Part shown: positions 45,841 through 53,886 of the stretch, piece by piece
How the letters are laid out: each line of letters begins with the position of its first letter
Numbering within the stretch: position 1 is the first letter of the stretch
Virus record (IMG/VR): IMGVR_UViG_3300022752_000048
Coordinates: 1-64,000 of that record
Length of the DNA: 64,000 nt
Strand: one strand, 5' to 3'
From: a virus
Made by a program: the position numbers and the translations under genes
The notes under the pieces: model-generated
Told to the model about the DNA's origin: nothing
Databases searched by the model: none
The model's input: the letters and a program-made list of their open reading frames with translations, nothing else

Positions 45841-46097
45841 TATACCTCTATGAATTAGTAAATCCTTTATATCGCGACATTTCTATCGAAGATCACGGTC
45901 ACCCGTTTTTTATTATAGATCGTGATCTTCATAAAACAGAAGACTTAAAACATCCAACAGCACCACAAATCAAATTTCAGCGACTAATATCGAAATTTAA
46001 TACTATAGATGAATTAGCCGATTATGTTATTTCTTGGGATCAAAATATCGAACCGTATAAAACTGCATTGTTAAACCAATTAACAAAAGAAGTATAA
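45837..46097 (+). CDS. Small protein, unknown
   Basis: 86 aa, no family recognised. Begins MIYLYELVNPLYRDISIEDH and ends in a helix (YKTALLNQLTKEV). The ATG overlaps the stop of the previous gene (ATGA) and the stop lies 1 bp before the polymerase ATG, so the three genes are translated as a unit. It may be a polymerase accessory factor; that is inference from coupling only. Confidence 0.55.
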   Translation: MIYLYELVNPLYRDISIEDHGHPFFIIDRDLHKTEDLKHPTAPQIKFQRLISKFNTIDELADYVISWDQNIEPYKTALLNQLTKEV

Positions 46098-46098
46098 A

Positions 46099-49047
46099 AT
46101 GTCGCACTTTAAATTGTTTGATTTTGTTGACCAACATCCCGAAGAAAAACGTCCATGGAATAACCATTGGAAGAACAAAAAAATCTGTACAAATATGCAC
46201 TGCCATTCACACTTCTCATTAGATGGTGGTTCAACCGTTCAGACTATGGTTGAACGAGCTGTGGAATTGGAATACACACACTTTACTCTTTCCGAGCACG
46301 GCAACGTAAACAGCGCCGTTGCTTTGTATCGAGAGGCTGAAAAGATTAATAAGAAAGAAAAGAAAATTAAGTTGTTTCATTCTGTCGAAGCTTATATTCG
46401 TCACCCTAAAGATGAAAAATCTACCCATATTACTATCGGATTTAAAACACAGGCCGCGTTTCAAAAATATTGTGAGCTCACCCACACACTTTACGATGAA
46501 AAACACATGGAAGTCAAATGGGGTGATGTTAAACCGGTAATGACTACCGAACACTTAGAAGAACTGGCAGCTCATGGAATTGTCATAGGGACTGGCTGTA
46601 TTGGTTCATTCTTTAACTATCCTATCTATAAGCACGGTAACGTTAAAGAATCACGCGACCGCCTTGAATGGGTTATGGGTCTAGTTGGCAAAGACAACAT
46701 TTACGATGAATGGATTGTCGATGACCTTAGTAAATACTATGCGCCTGCAAAAGTTGAAGAAGGTAAAATTATTAAAGAGGCGGCGTTGGAACTTAACGAA
46801 TGCTCACCACATTTATTGCAATACGGACAAAACACTCCAAACATTGGTAAAGCTGTAAATAATGTTCGCCGCCAGTACGTTACTGGCCCACTAAACGTTA
46901 AACCTATTGTTTCGCTCGACTCCCATTATGCCCGTAAGAAAGATAAAGTAATTCAAGATTCTAAGAATTATGGTTCAGACTGGATTATGTCGAATTTTCA
47001 ACATATGCGCGGTGCAGAAGAATATGCATATGAGGCTAAAAAATACGGTGATCTAGACGATAAATTTATTGAAGAGCTAATCGATAACACCGAAGACTAT
47101 GCCGAACAGTTTAATAGTTATGAGTTTGGTCCATCAAAAGAATGGATCATGCCTAATTATGAAGACTCCAACCTAAAATGGATTGTCGACAAGATTAAAT
47201 CTGAAAAACGAATTAACTTGGAAAGTAAAGATTACGCTGAGCGCCTCAATTATGAAATTAAAGTGCTTGGCAATAATGGCGTATTTGACGGTCTAGCATA
47301 TCTAAGAACGGTTAGCGAAATTTGCGACGAGGCGGAAAAACGCAATATTTTGGTTAATACACGTGGTTCAGCTGGTGGTAGCCTTTCGTATTTTGCTGTG
47401 GGTGCATCCGTTACTGATCCAATTAAATATGATCTTCAGTTTGAACGTCATATTACTCTTGGCCGTATTAAGTCTGGATCTTTGCCAGACTGTGATTTGG
47501 ACTTTGACGTAAAAGACGAAGCCCTAAAAATGATCTACGAAATGTATCCTGACCGAGTTTTGCCCATTTCAGTAAACCAAAACCTTAAACCTCGCTCGGC
47601 AATTAAAGATGCAGAACGTTTTATTCTCGGATCTGTACGGCAGGAAACGGAAATCCTAACTAAGTCAATGCCAATTGTTCCACAAGGTAAAGACGAGACT
47701 GAATGGTTGTTTGGTTACGAAGATCATGAAACTGGTGAGCACGTCCAAGGCTATTTTGAGACTTCCCCAGAGCTTCGCACCTATGCAGAAAAGAATCCAG
47801 AAATTTGGATGATGGTAGAACAAATGTGTGGTGTTATGCGGCAAAAATCTTCACACCCGTGCGGGCTTATTATTACACCGTCCGATAGCAAGAAATGGCT
47901 GCCAGTTTGTCGCGTAGGTGGAAAGAATGGCGCACTTGTTACAGCGTGGTGCCCAAAAGATTTGGAATGGTATCGTGCAGTAAAGTTTGACGTGCTTGGT
48001 GTTAAAAAGATGCAAACAATCAAGAAAACATTCGAGCTGATTAAACAACGCCATGGAATTGATTTAAAATGGGGTGAGTTTGATCATAATGATCAAGTGT
48101 TTGAGAATATTTATCACGCAGGTAAAACCGATGCCACGTTCCAAACAAATACTTCCGGTATTCGTTCGTTGTGTGTAAGAACTAAACCAAAAAACATTGT
48201 TGATATTTCCAACCTAATTGCTTTGTATCGTCCATCTACAATTGACTGGCAGATGCATTTGCAGGCATCTGAAGAGCGACCAAGCGGATTTCACGGCAAC
48301 GCTATGGAATTTTATGTGCAATGCTCTGCCGGCAATCAGAAACCGTATTATATTCATCCCTCGCTCGAACCTATTTTTGGTTCGACGTTCGGAGTACCAT
48401 TGTTTCAAGAACAGATCCTAAAGCTTGCTCGAGAAGTCGGCGGCTATTCATTTGAAGAAGCAGAAAACCTTCGTCGCGGTATTGGTAAAAAAGATAAAAA
48501 GCTTATTAACGAAATTCTAGATGATATGGAAAAACGAATTATTGCCAAAGACTCTTCCTGGACCAAAAGCCAATTGCACGAATTGCGGGAAATGGTTATT
48601 GCATCTGCACGTTATGGATTCAATTGTGCCCATAGTACATCTTATGGAATTGTTTCTTACGCTACGGCATGGCTTAAAAATAATTATCCGTTGGAATTCT
48701 GGACGGCAGAGTTGAGCGTTGAATATGGCGATGAAGACAAACTCCGGGAATATTCACAATTAATTTCTGATAAACTACTTCAGCCATCCGTCCTGCATTC
48801 CGACACTACAGACTTTGTCATTGAAGGAGGCAAGATTCGCGTCCCCTTATGTGTTTTAAAGGGAGTTGGAGAAGAAGCTGCAAAAGCGGTCAAAAAACTC
48901 ATGCATAATAGTTTAGAGGAGATCGGTTTAACCAAAAAGCCACAAGTGGTCAAAAACCCGAAAGAATCCACTAAACGTGCAAAAGTACTTAGTGACCAAA
49001 AACCGGATGATAATTTGCTGTCGCTCAGGCAAGGGCAGGAAACCTAA
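46099..49047 (+). CDS. DnaE-type DNA polymerase III alpha, catalytic part (C-terminal OB region absent)
   Basis: 982 aa. PHP domain first (TNMHCHSHFSLDGGST at ~31-46; LSEHGNV at ~73). The C-family polymerase core follows: RGSAGGSLSYFAVGASVTDP, LPDCDLDFD with D464 and D466 in the places of E. coli DnaE D401 and D403, and IKDAERFILG supplying the third Asp. Then SSHPCGLIITP, KFDVLGVKKMQT, GVPLFQEQILKLA, LRRGIGKK, and the thumb/finger motif FNCAHSTSYGIVSYATAWLK. The chain reaches LKGVGEEAAKAVKKLM, the first helix-hairpin-helix element, then ends in a Lys-rich tail without the second HhH, OB-fold or clamp-binding tail. Those missing parts resemble the product at 61636-62439. It should replicate the viral genome. 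The two small genes ahead are coupled to it. Confidence 0.9.
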   Translation: MSHFKLFDFVDQHPEEKRPWNNHWKNKKICTNMHCHSHFSLDGGSTVQTMVERAVELEYTHFTLSEHGNVNSAVALYREAEKINKKEKKIKLFHSVEAYIRHPKDEKSTHITIGFKTQAAFQKYCELTHTLYDEKHMEVKWGDVKPVMTTEHLEELAAHGIVIGTGCIGSFFNYPIYKHGNVKESRDRLEWVMGLVGKDNIYDEWIVDDLSKYYAPAKVEEGKIIKEAALELNECSPHLLQYGQNTPNIGKAVNNVRRQYVTGPLNVKPIVSLDSHYARKKDKVIQDSKNYGSDWIMSNFQHMRGAEEYAYEAKKYGDLDDKFIEELIDNTEDYAEQFNSYEFGPSKEWIMPNYEDSNLKWIVDKIKSEKRINLESKDYAERLNYEIKVLGNNGVFDGLAYLRTVSEICDEAEKRNILVNTRGSAGGSLSYFAVGASVTDPIKYDLQFERHITLGRIKSGSLPDCDLDFDVKDEALKMIYEMYPDRVLPISVNQNLKPRSAIKDAERFILGSVRQETEILTKSMPIVPQGKDETEWLFGYEDHETGEHVQGYFETSPELRTYAEKNPEIWMMVEQMCGVMRQKSSHPCGLIITPSDSKKWLPVCRVGGKNGALVTAWCPKDLEWYRAVKFDVLGVKKMQTIKKTFELIKQRHGIDLKWGEFDHNDQVFENIYHAGKTDATFQTNTSGIRSLCVRTKPKNIVDISNLIALYRPSTIDWQMHLQASEERPSGFHGNAMEFYVQCSAGNQKPYYIHPSLEPIFGSTFGVPLFQEQILKLAREVGGYSFEEAENLRRGIGKKDKKLINEILDDMEKRIIAKDSSWTKSQLHELREMVIASARYGFNCAHSTSYGIVSYATAWLKNNYPLEFWTAELSVEYGDEDKLREYSQLISDKLLQPSVLHSDTTDFVIEGGKIRVPLCVLKGVGEEAAKAVKKLMHNSLEEIGLTKKPQVVKNPKESTKRAKVLSDQKPDDNLLSLRQGQET

Positions 49048-49108
49048 AACCTACTTTTTATGGTGGCGTGCGAATTTCCCAAGCTGGAAAACAATCATTA
49101 AATATAAA

Positions 49109-49330
49109 ATGCCAACAAGAATAAATAAAAAAACAATATATCATGGCGGTTTAGGACTGCCGCGATTTTTTTGGGTTATGTTAACTGACACTAAAGGGCA
49201 AACAATAACTTATGACGAGGTAAAAAAAGAATCTATTTTTGAAACAAGTTCAAAGATAGATCTTCTAGAATTTTTAGCAGATAATAAATTCCCATCACAA
49301 ATATTAGATGTTTTTATGTCAAAACTCTAA
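49109..49330 (+). CDS. Small protein after the polymerase, unknown
   Basis: 73 aa from the ATG at 49109; the frame is open further up (to a GTG at 48977 inside the polymerase gene), so the start is uncertain, and no clear ribosome-binding site is seen. Sequence: basic first 20 residues, then mixed alpha/beta (PRFFWVMLTDTKGQTITYDE, IDLLEFLADNKFPSQIL). It is not a frame-shifted continuation of the polymerase: it does not contain HhH or OB motifs. The last 12 bp overlap the convergent spanin-like gene. Confidence 0.4.
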   Translation: MPTRINKKTIYHGGLGLPRFFWVMLTDTKGQTITYDEVKKESIFETSSKIDLLEFLADNKFPSQILDVFMSKL

Positions 49331-49873
49331 TTTAAAGCCGAATCCTAAGCTTTTATCTTTAAATTCATATCCAGTTTCTAGCCAAAGCGGGCCGTATAAT
49401 CGAAACCCAAGATTTAATTCAATGTTTAATTCTTCGGTTGGTTTTGTCGTTAACAATTTATCAATAGATTTTTCAGCCATTAATCCGGCAGAATATTTAG
49501 ATAAATTTTGTTTTTGAACTATTTCTGTTTCTTTCTTTACGCTTTCTTTTTCTTTTGTTTCTTTAGAATTCTTGGAATCTTTGTCTACAACTTCCGAATT
49601 GCTTTCCTCGGTTTTGCTTTCTTCTTTAGTAGTTTCAATAACTTCGCCATTTGGTTTAGTTATTTTTTTAGTAATTTTTTTCTCTGTTTTTTTAGATTGA
49701 TATTCTTTTTCAAGGCGTTCGCGCTCTTCTGCAATTACTTTTTCTGTTTTTTCTTTATCTACAACAAGAACTTCTTTGATTTGAATATCTGGTGCTGGGC
49801 GATTACCATAGCCAATGGCATAACCGCCTACTAAACATAATGCTGCCGCAATTATATATTTTTTATCAAGCAT
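49319..49873 (-). CDS. Spanin-like membrane-anchored coiled-coil protein
   Basis: 184 aa. A membrane segment at residues ~5-22 (KYIIAAALCLVGGYAIGYG) directly at the N-terminus, then ~100 residues of Glu/Lys-rich coiled coil, then a C-terminal amphipathic beta region (ELNIELNLGFRLYGPLWLE, SLGFGFKLEF) that ends in Phe like an outer-membrane beta signal. Anchor, rod and outer-membrane-directed end in one chain recall unimolecular spanins, which join inner and outer membranes in the last step of lysis, though known ones use a lipoprotein plus C-terminal membrane helix. It follows holin and endolysin in the same minus-strand cassette and overlaps the endolysin gene by 8 bp. Confidence 0.5.
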   Translation of the reverse strand: MLDKKYIIAAALCLVGGYAIGYGNRPAPDIQIKEVLVVDKEKTEKVIAEERERLEKEYQSKKTEKKITKKITKPNGEVIETTKEESKTEESNSEVVDKDSKNSKETKEKESVKKETEIVQKQNLSKYSAGLMAEKSIDKLLTTKPTEELNIELNLGFRLYGPLWLETGYEFKDKSLGFGFKLEF

Positions 49874-50312
49874 AAGGATTTTTCTTTTGCAGATCTTTCC
49901 AAGTTAAATCTTGGGGATTGTATTCAAAATGAGCCGTCTCTTTAAATTTTTTCCAATTACCAGCCCATCGTAAACCCTTTGGCTCTAGTATTGGTTTGAT
50001 TAAAGTCCAAATTTTTTTGTAAAGTTTTTCATCCCAAACAATATCGCCCTTTTTATCTACAAAATGGAAATCGCCGGCTAGTCTATAATTGTGAGTTGAT
50101 TGTCCGCCTTTGGCGTTTGTAACAATCTTTCCGGCTTCGGAACGGCCAAGCGCGTAGAGTTTATCTTGATCTTCGGGAGATCTATAGCCAGAATGGCATT
50201 GCATATTTAGCCCATTGGCATATGCAATTTCTAACATTCGATTCATTACTTCTTGCGCGGGTGGGATTAACTCAGCTACTAGCTTTTTTGTTCTTTGATC
50301 CATTTCCAGCAT
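49866..50312 (-). CDS. Endolysin: M15 (VanY/CwlK-type) D,D- or L,D-peptidase
   Basis: 148 aa. Zinc-peptidase M15 landmarks: HSGYRSPEDQDKLYALGR (40-57), STHNYRLAGDFHF (72-84; H74 and D81 as ligands), and ETAHFEY (H128 as third ligand, with a nearby Glu as base). It would cut the peptide part of peptidoglycan during lysis. It has no signal peptide, so it needs a holin. The start at 50312 is supported by AGAGGAATCTGAAA. Its first 41 bp overlap the holin gene in another frame. Confidence 0.85.
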   Translation of the reverse strand: MLEMDQRTKKLVAELIPPAQEVMNRMLEIAYANGLNMQCHSGYRSPEDQDKLYALGRSEAGKIVTNAKGGQSTHNYRLAGDFHFVDKKGDIVWDEKLYKKIWTLIKPILEPKGLRWAGNWKKFKETAHFEYNPQDLTWKDLQKKNPYA

Positions 50313-50514
50313 TTTCAGATTCCTCTTTCTTTTGCATGCGAGGTTCTTTATATGCCTTTTCTACACCATTCACAGCAGCTAGCGCAATGGCTACTGATGC
50401 AATAGAATTTGCAACGTCTACATTATGGGTATAGCCCAAAATGGCTAGTAATGTGATTGTATAAAAAGCAATTGCCGTACGTCTGCAGCCATTGAATGGT
50501 TTTAGCAACATCAT
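50272..50514 (-). CDS. Putative holin
   Basis: 80 aa. Two hydrophobic helices (about 13-28, TAIAFYTITLLAILGY, and 33-48, VANSIASVAIALAAV), a short turn between them, and a Lys/Glu-rich cytoplasmic tail, the usual class II holin layout. It lies directly ahead of the endolysin gene with overlapping frames. The start overlaps the stop of the 568-aa gene by 4 bp. Holin families share little sequence, so the call rests on layout and neighbours. Confidence 0.65.
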   Translation of the reverse strand: MMLLKPFNGCRRTAIAFYTITLLAILGYTHNVDVANSIASVAIALAAVNGVEKAYKEPRMQKKEESENAGNGSKNKKASS

Positions 50515-52217
50515 TTATACTTCTTTTTTAATAAAGAATGCGCCTTTTTAAGGATCTCTACGCTTCCAAACCCTTGTTTTTTTACTGGTTTGTCATTTAC
50601 AGATTGTTGTTCGCCCATTCTTTTAGAATAATCACCAACAATATCAGATTCTGGGATTTCTCCCGCCACAGCACCCTCTTTCGGCTTGCTTGGAAATGCT
50701 GGATTTTTAGCCTGCTCGGCAGATTTGTACATAGACTTGGCAGCTTCTCCGTTGCCAGACCCTTGTTTTTGTTTCATCTTTCTTTCAATTTCTGCTTTTG
50801 GCATAGCTATAAACCCTTCATTTGCCGAAGGGATTTCTTCCGGTTTTTGAGTTTCTGTCTTTTGCTTTTGAGCAGCTTCCTGTCTGGCCTTTAGTTCTGC
50901 GATTCTAGCAGCATATTCTGCAGCGCCGCCACCAGCGACCATTGAGCTGCCGCCTTTTTTGGGCTTTGTTTTTGCTCTGAATTCACCAGAACCCGGCGAA
51001 TAATTTTCTTGTGAAACAATTCCTTGCGCCTCTTTGGTAGCGCCTTCTGTTGCGTCACCAATATCGCGTTCTGTCGCTCCTTGTGGTCTTAAACCTGAAC
51101 CGCCTTTGGCTCCTTGTCGAGCTAAAAACCAATCCATGTGCTCGGCCTGAGCCTGTGCACTTGGGCCGTATTTAGAACTACGACCCGGCACGCCTCTTGA
51201 TCCAGGGCCAGTAAGTTGTGTTAAAGAACCGCGTGAATCTGGGGAATAGTTTCTTGAATATAAATTTTGATCTGCGCTTCCCTGGTATTGGCGTTTTGTT
51301 TCAAAACCAGGAACTCGCCTAGTTTCTTCTTGTTCCATAAATTCTTTTGGCATTTCTTCAGAAGCAGGTTTTTGTTCAGCACGAAATTGCTCTGCAGCCA
51401 TAGAAACTTTTGGATCATAAAGAGCGCTCTTTGTATCAGGATCTTCGAAATCGGGATCATAATTGGGAGACTGAGGATCACCAAGACCAAGAGCAGCCGC
51501 GCCAAATTTTTGTTTTGCGCTCAAGATTTGCTCATTAAGCTCTTTCATTCTTTTTAATCTTTGAGGTGCAAGTTTTGGATCTTGAGCGTTTTTAATTTCT
51601 TCTTCGGTTTTTGGCTTTGCAAGTGACCTGAGTTCTTCTTGCAAGGGAGCAATATCTTGCTCAAATTGTCGACGTACTTCGGTGTCACGGCCAACTTTCC
51701 TTGGTACTGAGACTGTTTCAGTTTTTGGAACTTGAACATCAACAGGTTTGCCTGTGTATTCTTGTTCGGCATGTTTATTGTGATATTTCAAAGCAGTTTT
51801 GTAGTGCGCTTGAGCTGCTTTTGCATCTCCACTTCGCTCTGCATCTTCGCCCATATCTTGAGCTAATTTAGCTACTTCTCTGTACCTTTTTTGACGTTTT
51901 AGGTCTTTCATTGCATCTGTAAGTGCAGCATCGTCGTTTTCTTCGTCAGCCTTCATCATTGCCGTTTGAGAAGAAGTTTGTACCATTCCGGGGCTCATCT
52001 CCCCTGCTGGACGCGACCCACCCATTGGCATTGCCTGTTTTTGCAGTTCCGTAGCTTTTTCCATTCTGAGTTTGTTAAATACATCAGAGCGATCTTCTGG
52101 AGCAACCTTTGGCATTACTTCATTGACTTTAGCGGGGCCTTTAATTTCTTTCACTGCTTGGTCAACGGACATAGCTTTGCACATTTTATGCATTTTTTTA
52201 AGATGCTGGATGCTCAT
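50511..52217 (-). CDS. Large hydrophilic protein, unknown
   Basis: 568 aa, rich in Lys, Glu, Gln, Ala and Pro, without hydrophobic core stretches after residue ~170. Residues ~90-150 look like one or two TPR-type helix pairs (DAMKDLKRQKRYREVAKLA, GDAKAAQAHYKTALKYHNKH). The rest has many charged low-complexity segments typical of disordered scaffolds or injected virion proteins. First gene of the minus-strand operon that continues into holin, endolysin and spanin-like genes; its promoter should lie in 52218-52311. Candidate scaffold, internal head protein or lysis regulator; undecided. Confidence 0.5.
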   Translation of the reverse strand: MSIQHLKKMHKMCKAMSVDQAVKEIKGPAKVNEVMPKVAPEDRSDVFNKLRMEKATELQKQAMPMGGSRPAGEMSPGMVQTSSQTAMMKADEENDDAALTDAMKDLKRQKRYREVAKLAQDMGEDAERSGDAKAAQAHYKTALKYHNKHAEQEYTGKPVDVQVPKTETVSVPRKVGRDTEVRRQFEQDIAPLQEELRSLAKPKTEEEIKNAQDPKLAPQRLKRMKELNEQILSAKQKFGAAALGLGDPQSPNYDPDFEDPDTKSALYDPKVSMAAEQFRAEQKPASEEMPKEFMEQEETRRVPGFETKRQYQGSADQNLYSRNYSPDSRGSLTQLTGPGSRGVPGRSSKYGPSAQAQAEHMDWFLARQGAKGGSGLRPQGATERDIGDATEGATKEAQGIVSQENYSPGSGEFRAKTKPKKGGSSMVAGGGAAEYAARIAELKARQEAAQKQKTETQKPEEIPSANEGFIAMPKAEIERKMKQKQGSGNGEAAKSMYKSAEQAKNPAFPSKPKEGAVAGEIPESDIVGDYSKRMGEQQSVNDKPVKKQGFGSVEILKKAHSLLKKKYK

Positions 52218-52265
52218 TTTTTTACTCCAAAAACCTTGACTTTTATTGAAATTAATGCCATTGTC

Positions 52266-52290
52266 TTATATTAGCAAATCGCTAATATAA
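52266..52290. promoter_or_regulatory. Perfect 10-bp inverted repeat between divergent genes (operator or hairpin)
   Basis: TTATATTAGC-AAATC-GCTAATATAA: 10 of 10 bases pair, 5-base spacer. It sits in the 94-bp gap between the divergent 568-aa gene and the amidoligase gene, 21 bp before the amidoligase ATG. Symmetric sites of this size between divergent operons are usually repressor operators; as RNA it would be a weak AU-rich hairpin without a U-tract, so a terminator is unlikely. Confidence 0.5.
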
Positions 52291-52311
52291 ATTATACACT
52301 TGGAGTCGTCT

Positions 52312-53235
52312 ATGGCAATTGATTTAAGTAAGATGACATTTGGCGCTGAGTTAGAACTGGGTGATGTTGATACAAAAATTGTTTTACCGCCCGGAAATAG
52401 ATGGTGCGATAAAGACGGATCTATCTGTAATTCCAACGGAACTGCAAACGATCCCAAAAAAATCTTCAATCGATATGGCGGCGAAATCCAAATGAAACCG
52501 GAAAACACACCGGAAGAATTGCTTCGTGCTACGAAGGAGATTTACGACCTTCTCCCTAAAAAACATTTTAACTTTACAACTAATTTACACGTTCATATTC
52601 GTATCCCCGGCCTTAAAGACGATTTAGAGGCCCTAAAGAAAATTGTCACGTATCTTCGAAAATATGATGAAGAAATCTATGAACTTATAGATCCAAACCC
52701 ATTTCCAGAGCGTCAGCTAAAGTTTTCAAATCCAGATTTTTATAATGGTGCAGTCTCAAGATGGCGTCGAAGGAATAAATCCCATAGATACCGGGTTACA
52801 GAAAAAGTTTATAAACTTATGATGAATGCCAAATCTCCACGCGAATTTTACGAGGCACACGCCCCCAAGAATCGTTTTGGACAACCTATGTGGCATGTTG
52901 TTGTTAGGGCTGGTGTTAACCTAAAACAAATATTCGAAGATACGGAAACTATTGAGTTTCGGCATTTCACGATGTCGCCAGATTTAAACAAAATGCTTTC
53001 CGCCTATAAATGGCCAAAGCTTTTGATGGAAGCTATTTTTGTTACTGGTCATACACCAAAACAAATTTTAGAAAACAATCCAGATCTGGTATTTCAAAAC
53101 TTTCATCCGTATGACCACGGGCTAGACAAAATTTTTAGGCAGACTAATGTTTATCATAACAAACGTTCAGAAGTACGAGAGAATTACAAGCGTTTAATCG
53201 AACAAGGTTTGATAAACGAACAGTCCTTATATTGA
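52312..53235 (+). CDS. Putative amidoligase enzyme
   Basis: 307 aa from the ATG at 52312, preceded by TGGAGTCGTCT. The family pattern (glutamine-synthetase-like fold, COOH-NH2 ligase) is visible: FGAELEL (10-16), YGGEIQMKP with E58, TTNLHVHIR (89-97, H93 and H95), and ETIEFRHFTMSPD with E215 and R217. Such enzymes join amino and carboxyl groups with ATP. Family members modify peptides, proteins or small molecules, and substrates are mostly unknown. The next gene (LMW phosphatase) starts 7 bp after the stop. Because the virus may make an amine-bearing DNA base (see 54388-57482), the amine could be a substrate; a host protein or cell-wall peptide is equally possible. Confidence 0.75.
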   Translation: MAIDLSKMTFGAELELGDVDTKIVLPPGNRWCDKDGSICNSNGTANDPKKIFNRYGGEIQMKPENTPEELLRATKEIYDLLPKKHFNFTTNLHVHIRIPGLKDDLEALKKIVTYLRKYDEEIYELIDPNPFPERQLKFSNPDFYNGAVSRWRRRNKSHRYRVTEKVYKLMMNAKSPREFYEAHAPKNRFGQPMWHVVVRAGVNLKQIFEDTETIEFRHFTMSPDLNKMLSAYKWPKLLMEAIFVTGHTPKQILENNPDLVFQNFHPYDHGLDKIFRQTNVYHNKRSEVRENYKRLIEQGLINEQSLY

Positions 53236-53242
53236 GGAATAT

Positions 53243-53695
53243 ATGAAAATTTTATTTATCTGTACTGGCAATAAATTCCGCAGTCCAACTGCGGAGCATA
53301 TTATGAAATGCCTAGCGCCGCATTTAGAAGTTAAATCCGCTGGAACCGCAGAAGGAGCTGATAAAAACTATTTAATGGCTAAAAAAATGCGTCGTTGTTT
53401 AGTGGAATTAGGTTATCCCGAGCCTAAAATTCGGTCGCAGCATGTTACGGATGATCTTATGAATTGGGCTGATGTAGTTTTTTATATGGCACCAATTCAT
53501 GGTAAATATTTGTTTGAAAACCATTACCCGTTTATTAATAAAACCCAAGGTTTATACAGTTGGCTTCCAGAAGAAAGTTTAAAAAGGATTGAAGACCCCG
53601 CCTTTATTAAAAATCACGAAGATGTAATGGAAATTACTAAATTAATTGAAAAAGCTGTAAAATCAATTCTGGCACAACAAGCTAAGCGTATTTAA
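53243..53695 (+). CDS. Low-molecular-weight protein tyrosine phosphatase family protein
   Basis: 150 aa, normal length for the family. P-loop CTGNKFRSPTAE (C7-x5-R13-S14) starts right after the first strand MKILFI, and the general-acid Asp is in EDPAF (D118-P119). The fold should be that of LMW-PTP; arsenate reductases share it, but the resolving Cys pair of ArsC is not obvious. It may dephosphorylate host or viral protein Tyr, or a small phosphate ester. GAGGA overlapping the amidoligase stop gives the ribosome-binding site. The pair ends at a hairpin plus T-run at 53751-53780. Confidence 0.85.
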   Translation: MKILFICTGNKFRSPTAEHIMKCLAPHLEVKSAGTAEGADKNYLMAKKMRRCLVELGYPEPKIRSQHVTDDLMNWADVVFYMAPIHGKYLFENHYPFINKTQGLYSWLPEESLKRIEDPAFIKNHEDVMEITKLIEKAVKSILAQQAKRI

Positions 53696-53886
53696 ATTTC
53701 AGAATTGCTGATTTTGTTTTTTTGACGAGAGCCTGTTGGGATAGAGGTACCCGGAAGTTTAGGAGCTTCCGGCATTTTTATTTCTGGAGCTTTAAATGTA
53801 GTTTTCTTGGAAATAGAAGATACAGTGCCGTCCAGAATTTTATACATTCTGTCTTGGACAGTTTCGGCAGGGGTGGATTTAGCCAT
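53692..53886 (-). CDS. Small Pro/Lys-rich protein, unknown
   Basis: 64 aa from the ATG at 53886 (MAKSTPAETVQDRMYKILDG), which overlaps the end of the deaminase gene by 8 bp. A TTG at 53925 in the same frame is unlikely because it would overlap the deaminase by 47 bp. One helix, then a Pro-rich basic tail (APEIKMPEAPKLPGTSIPTG). No family recognised. Last gene of the minus-strand modification/recombination operon, converging on the phosphatase gene with a 4-bp stop overlap. Confidence 0.45.
   Translation of the reverse strand: MAKSTPAETVQDRMYKILDGTVSSISKKTTFKAPEIKMPEAPKLPGTSIPTGSRQKNKISNSEI
53751..53780 (+). terminator. Probable intrinsic terminator after the phosphatase gene
   Basis: CCGGAAG-(8-base loop)-CTTCCGG (53751-53757 with 53766-53772) followed by CATTTTTATTT. 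It reads on the plus strand 55 bp beyond the phosphatase stop, and lies inside the coding part of the convergent 64-aa gene, so its sequence must satisfy both. The T-run starts two bases after the stem and is interrupted once. Confidence 0.5.

Noticed and set aside
48977-49330. Frameshifted continuation of the DnaE-type polymerase in the +1 frame
   Set aside because: The 117-codon frame after the polymerase shows neither HhH nor OB motifs, whereas the product at 61636-62439 does. So a sequencing frameshift does not explain the missing C-terminus. Only the part from 49109 is kept as a possible small gene.
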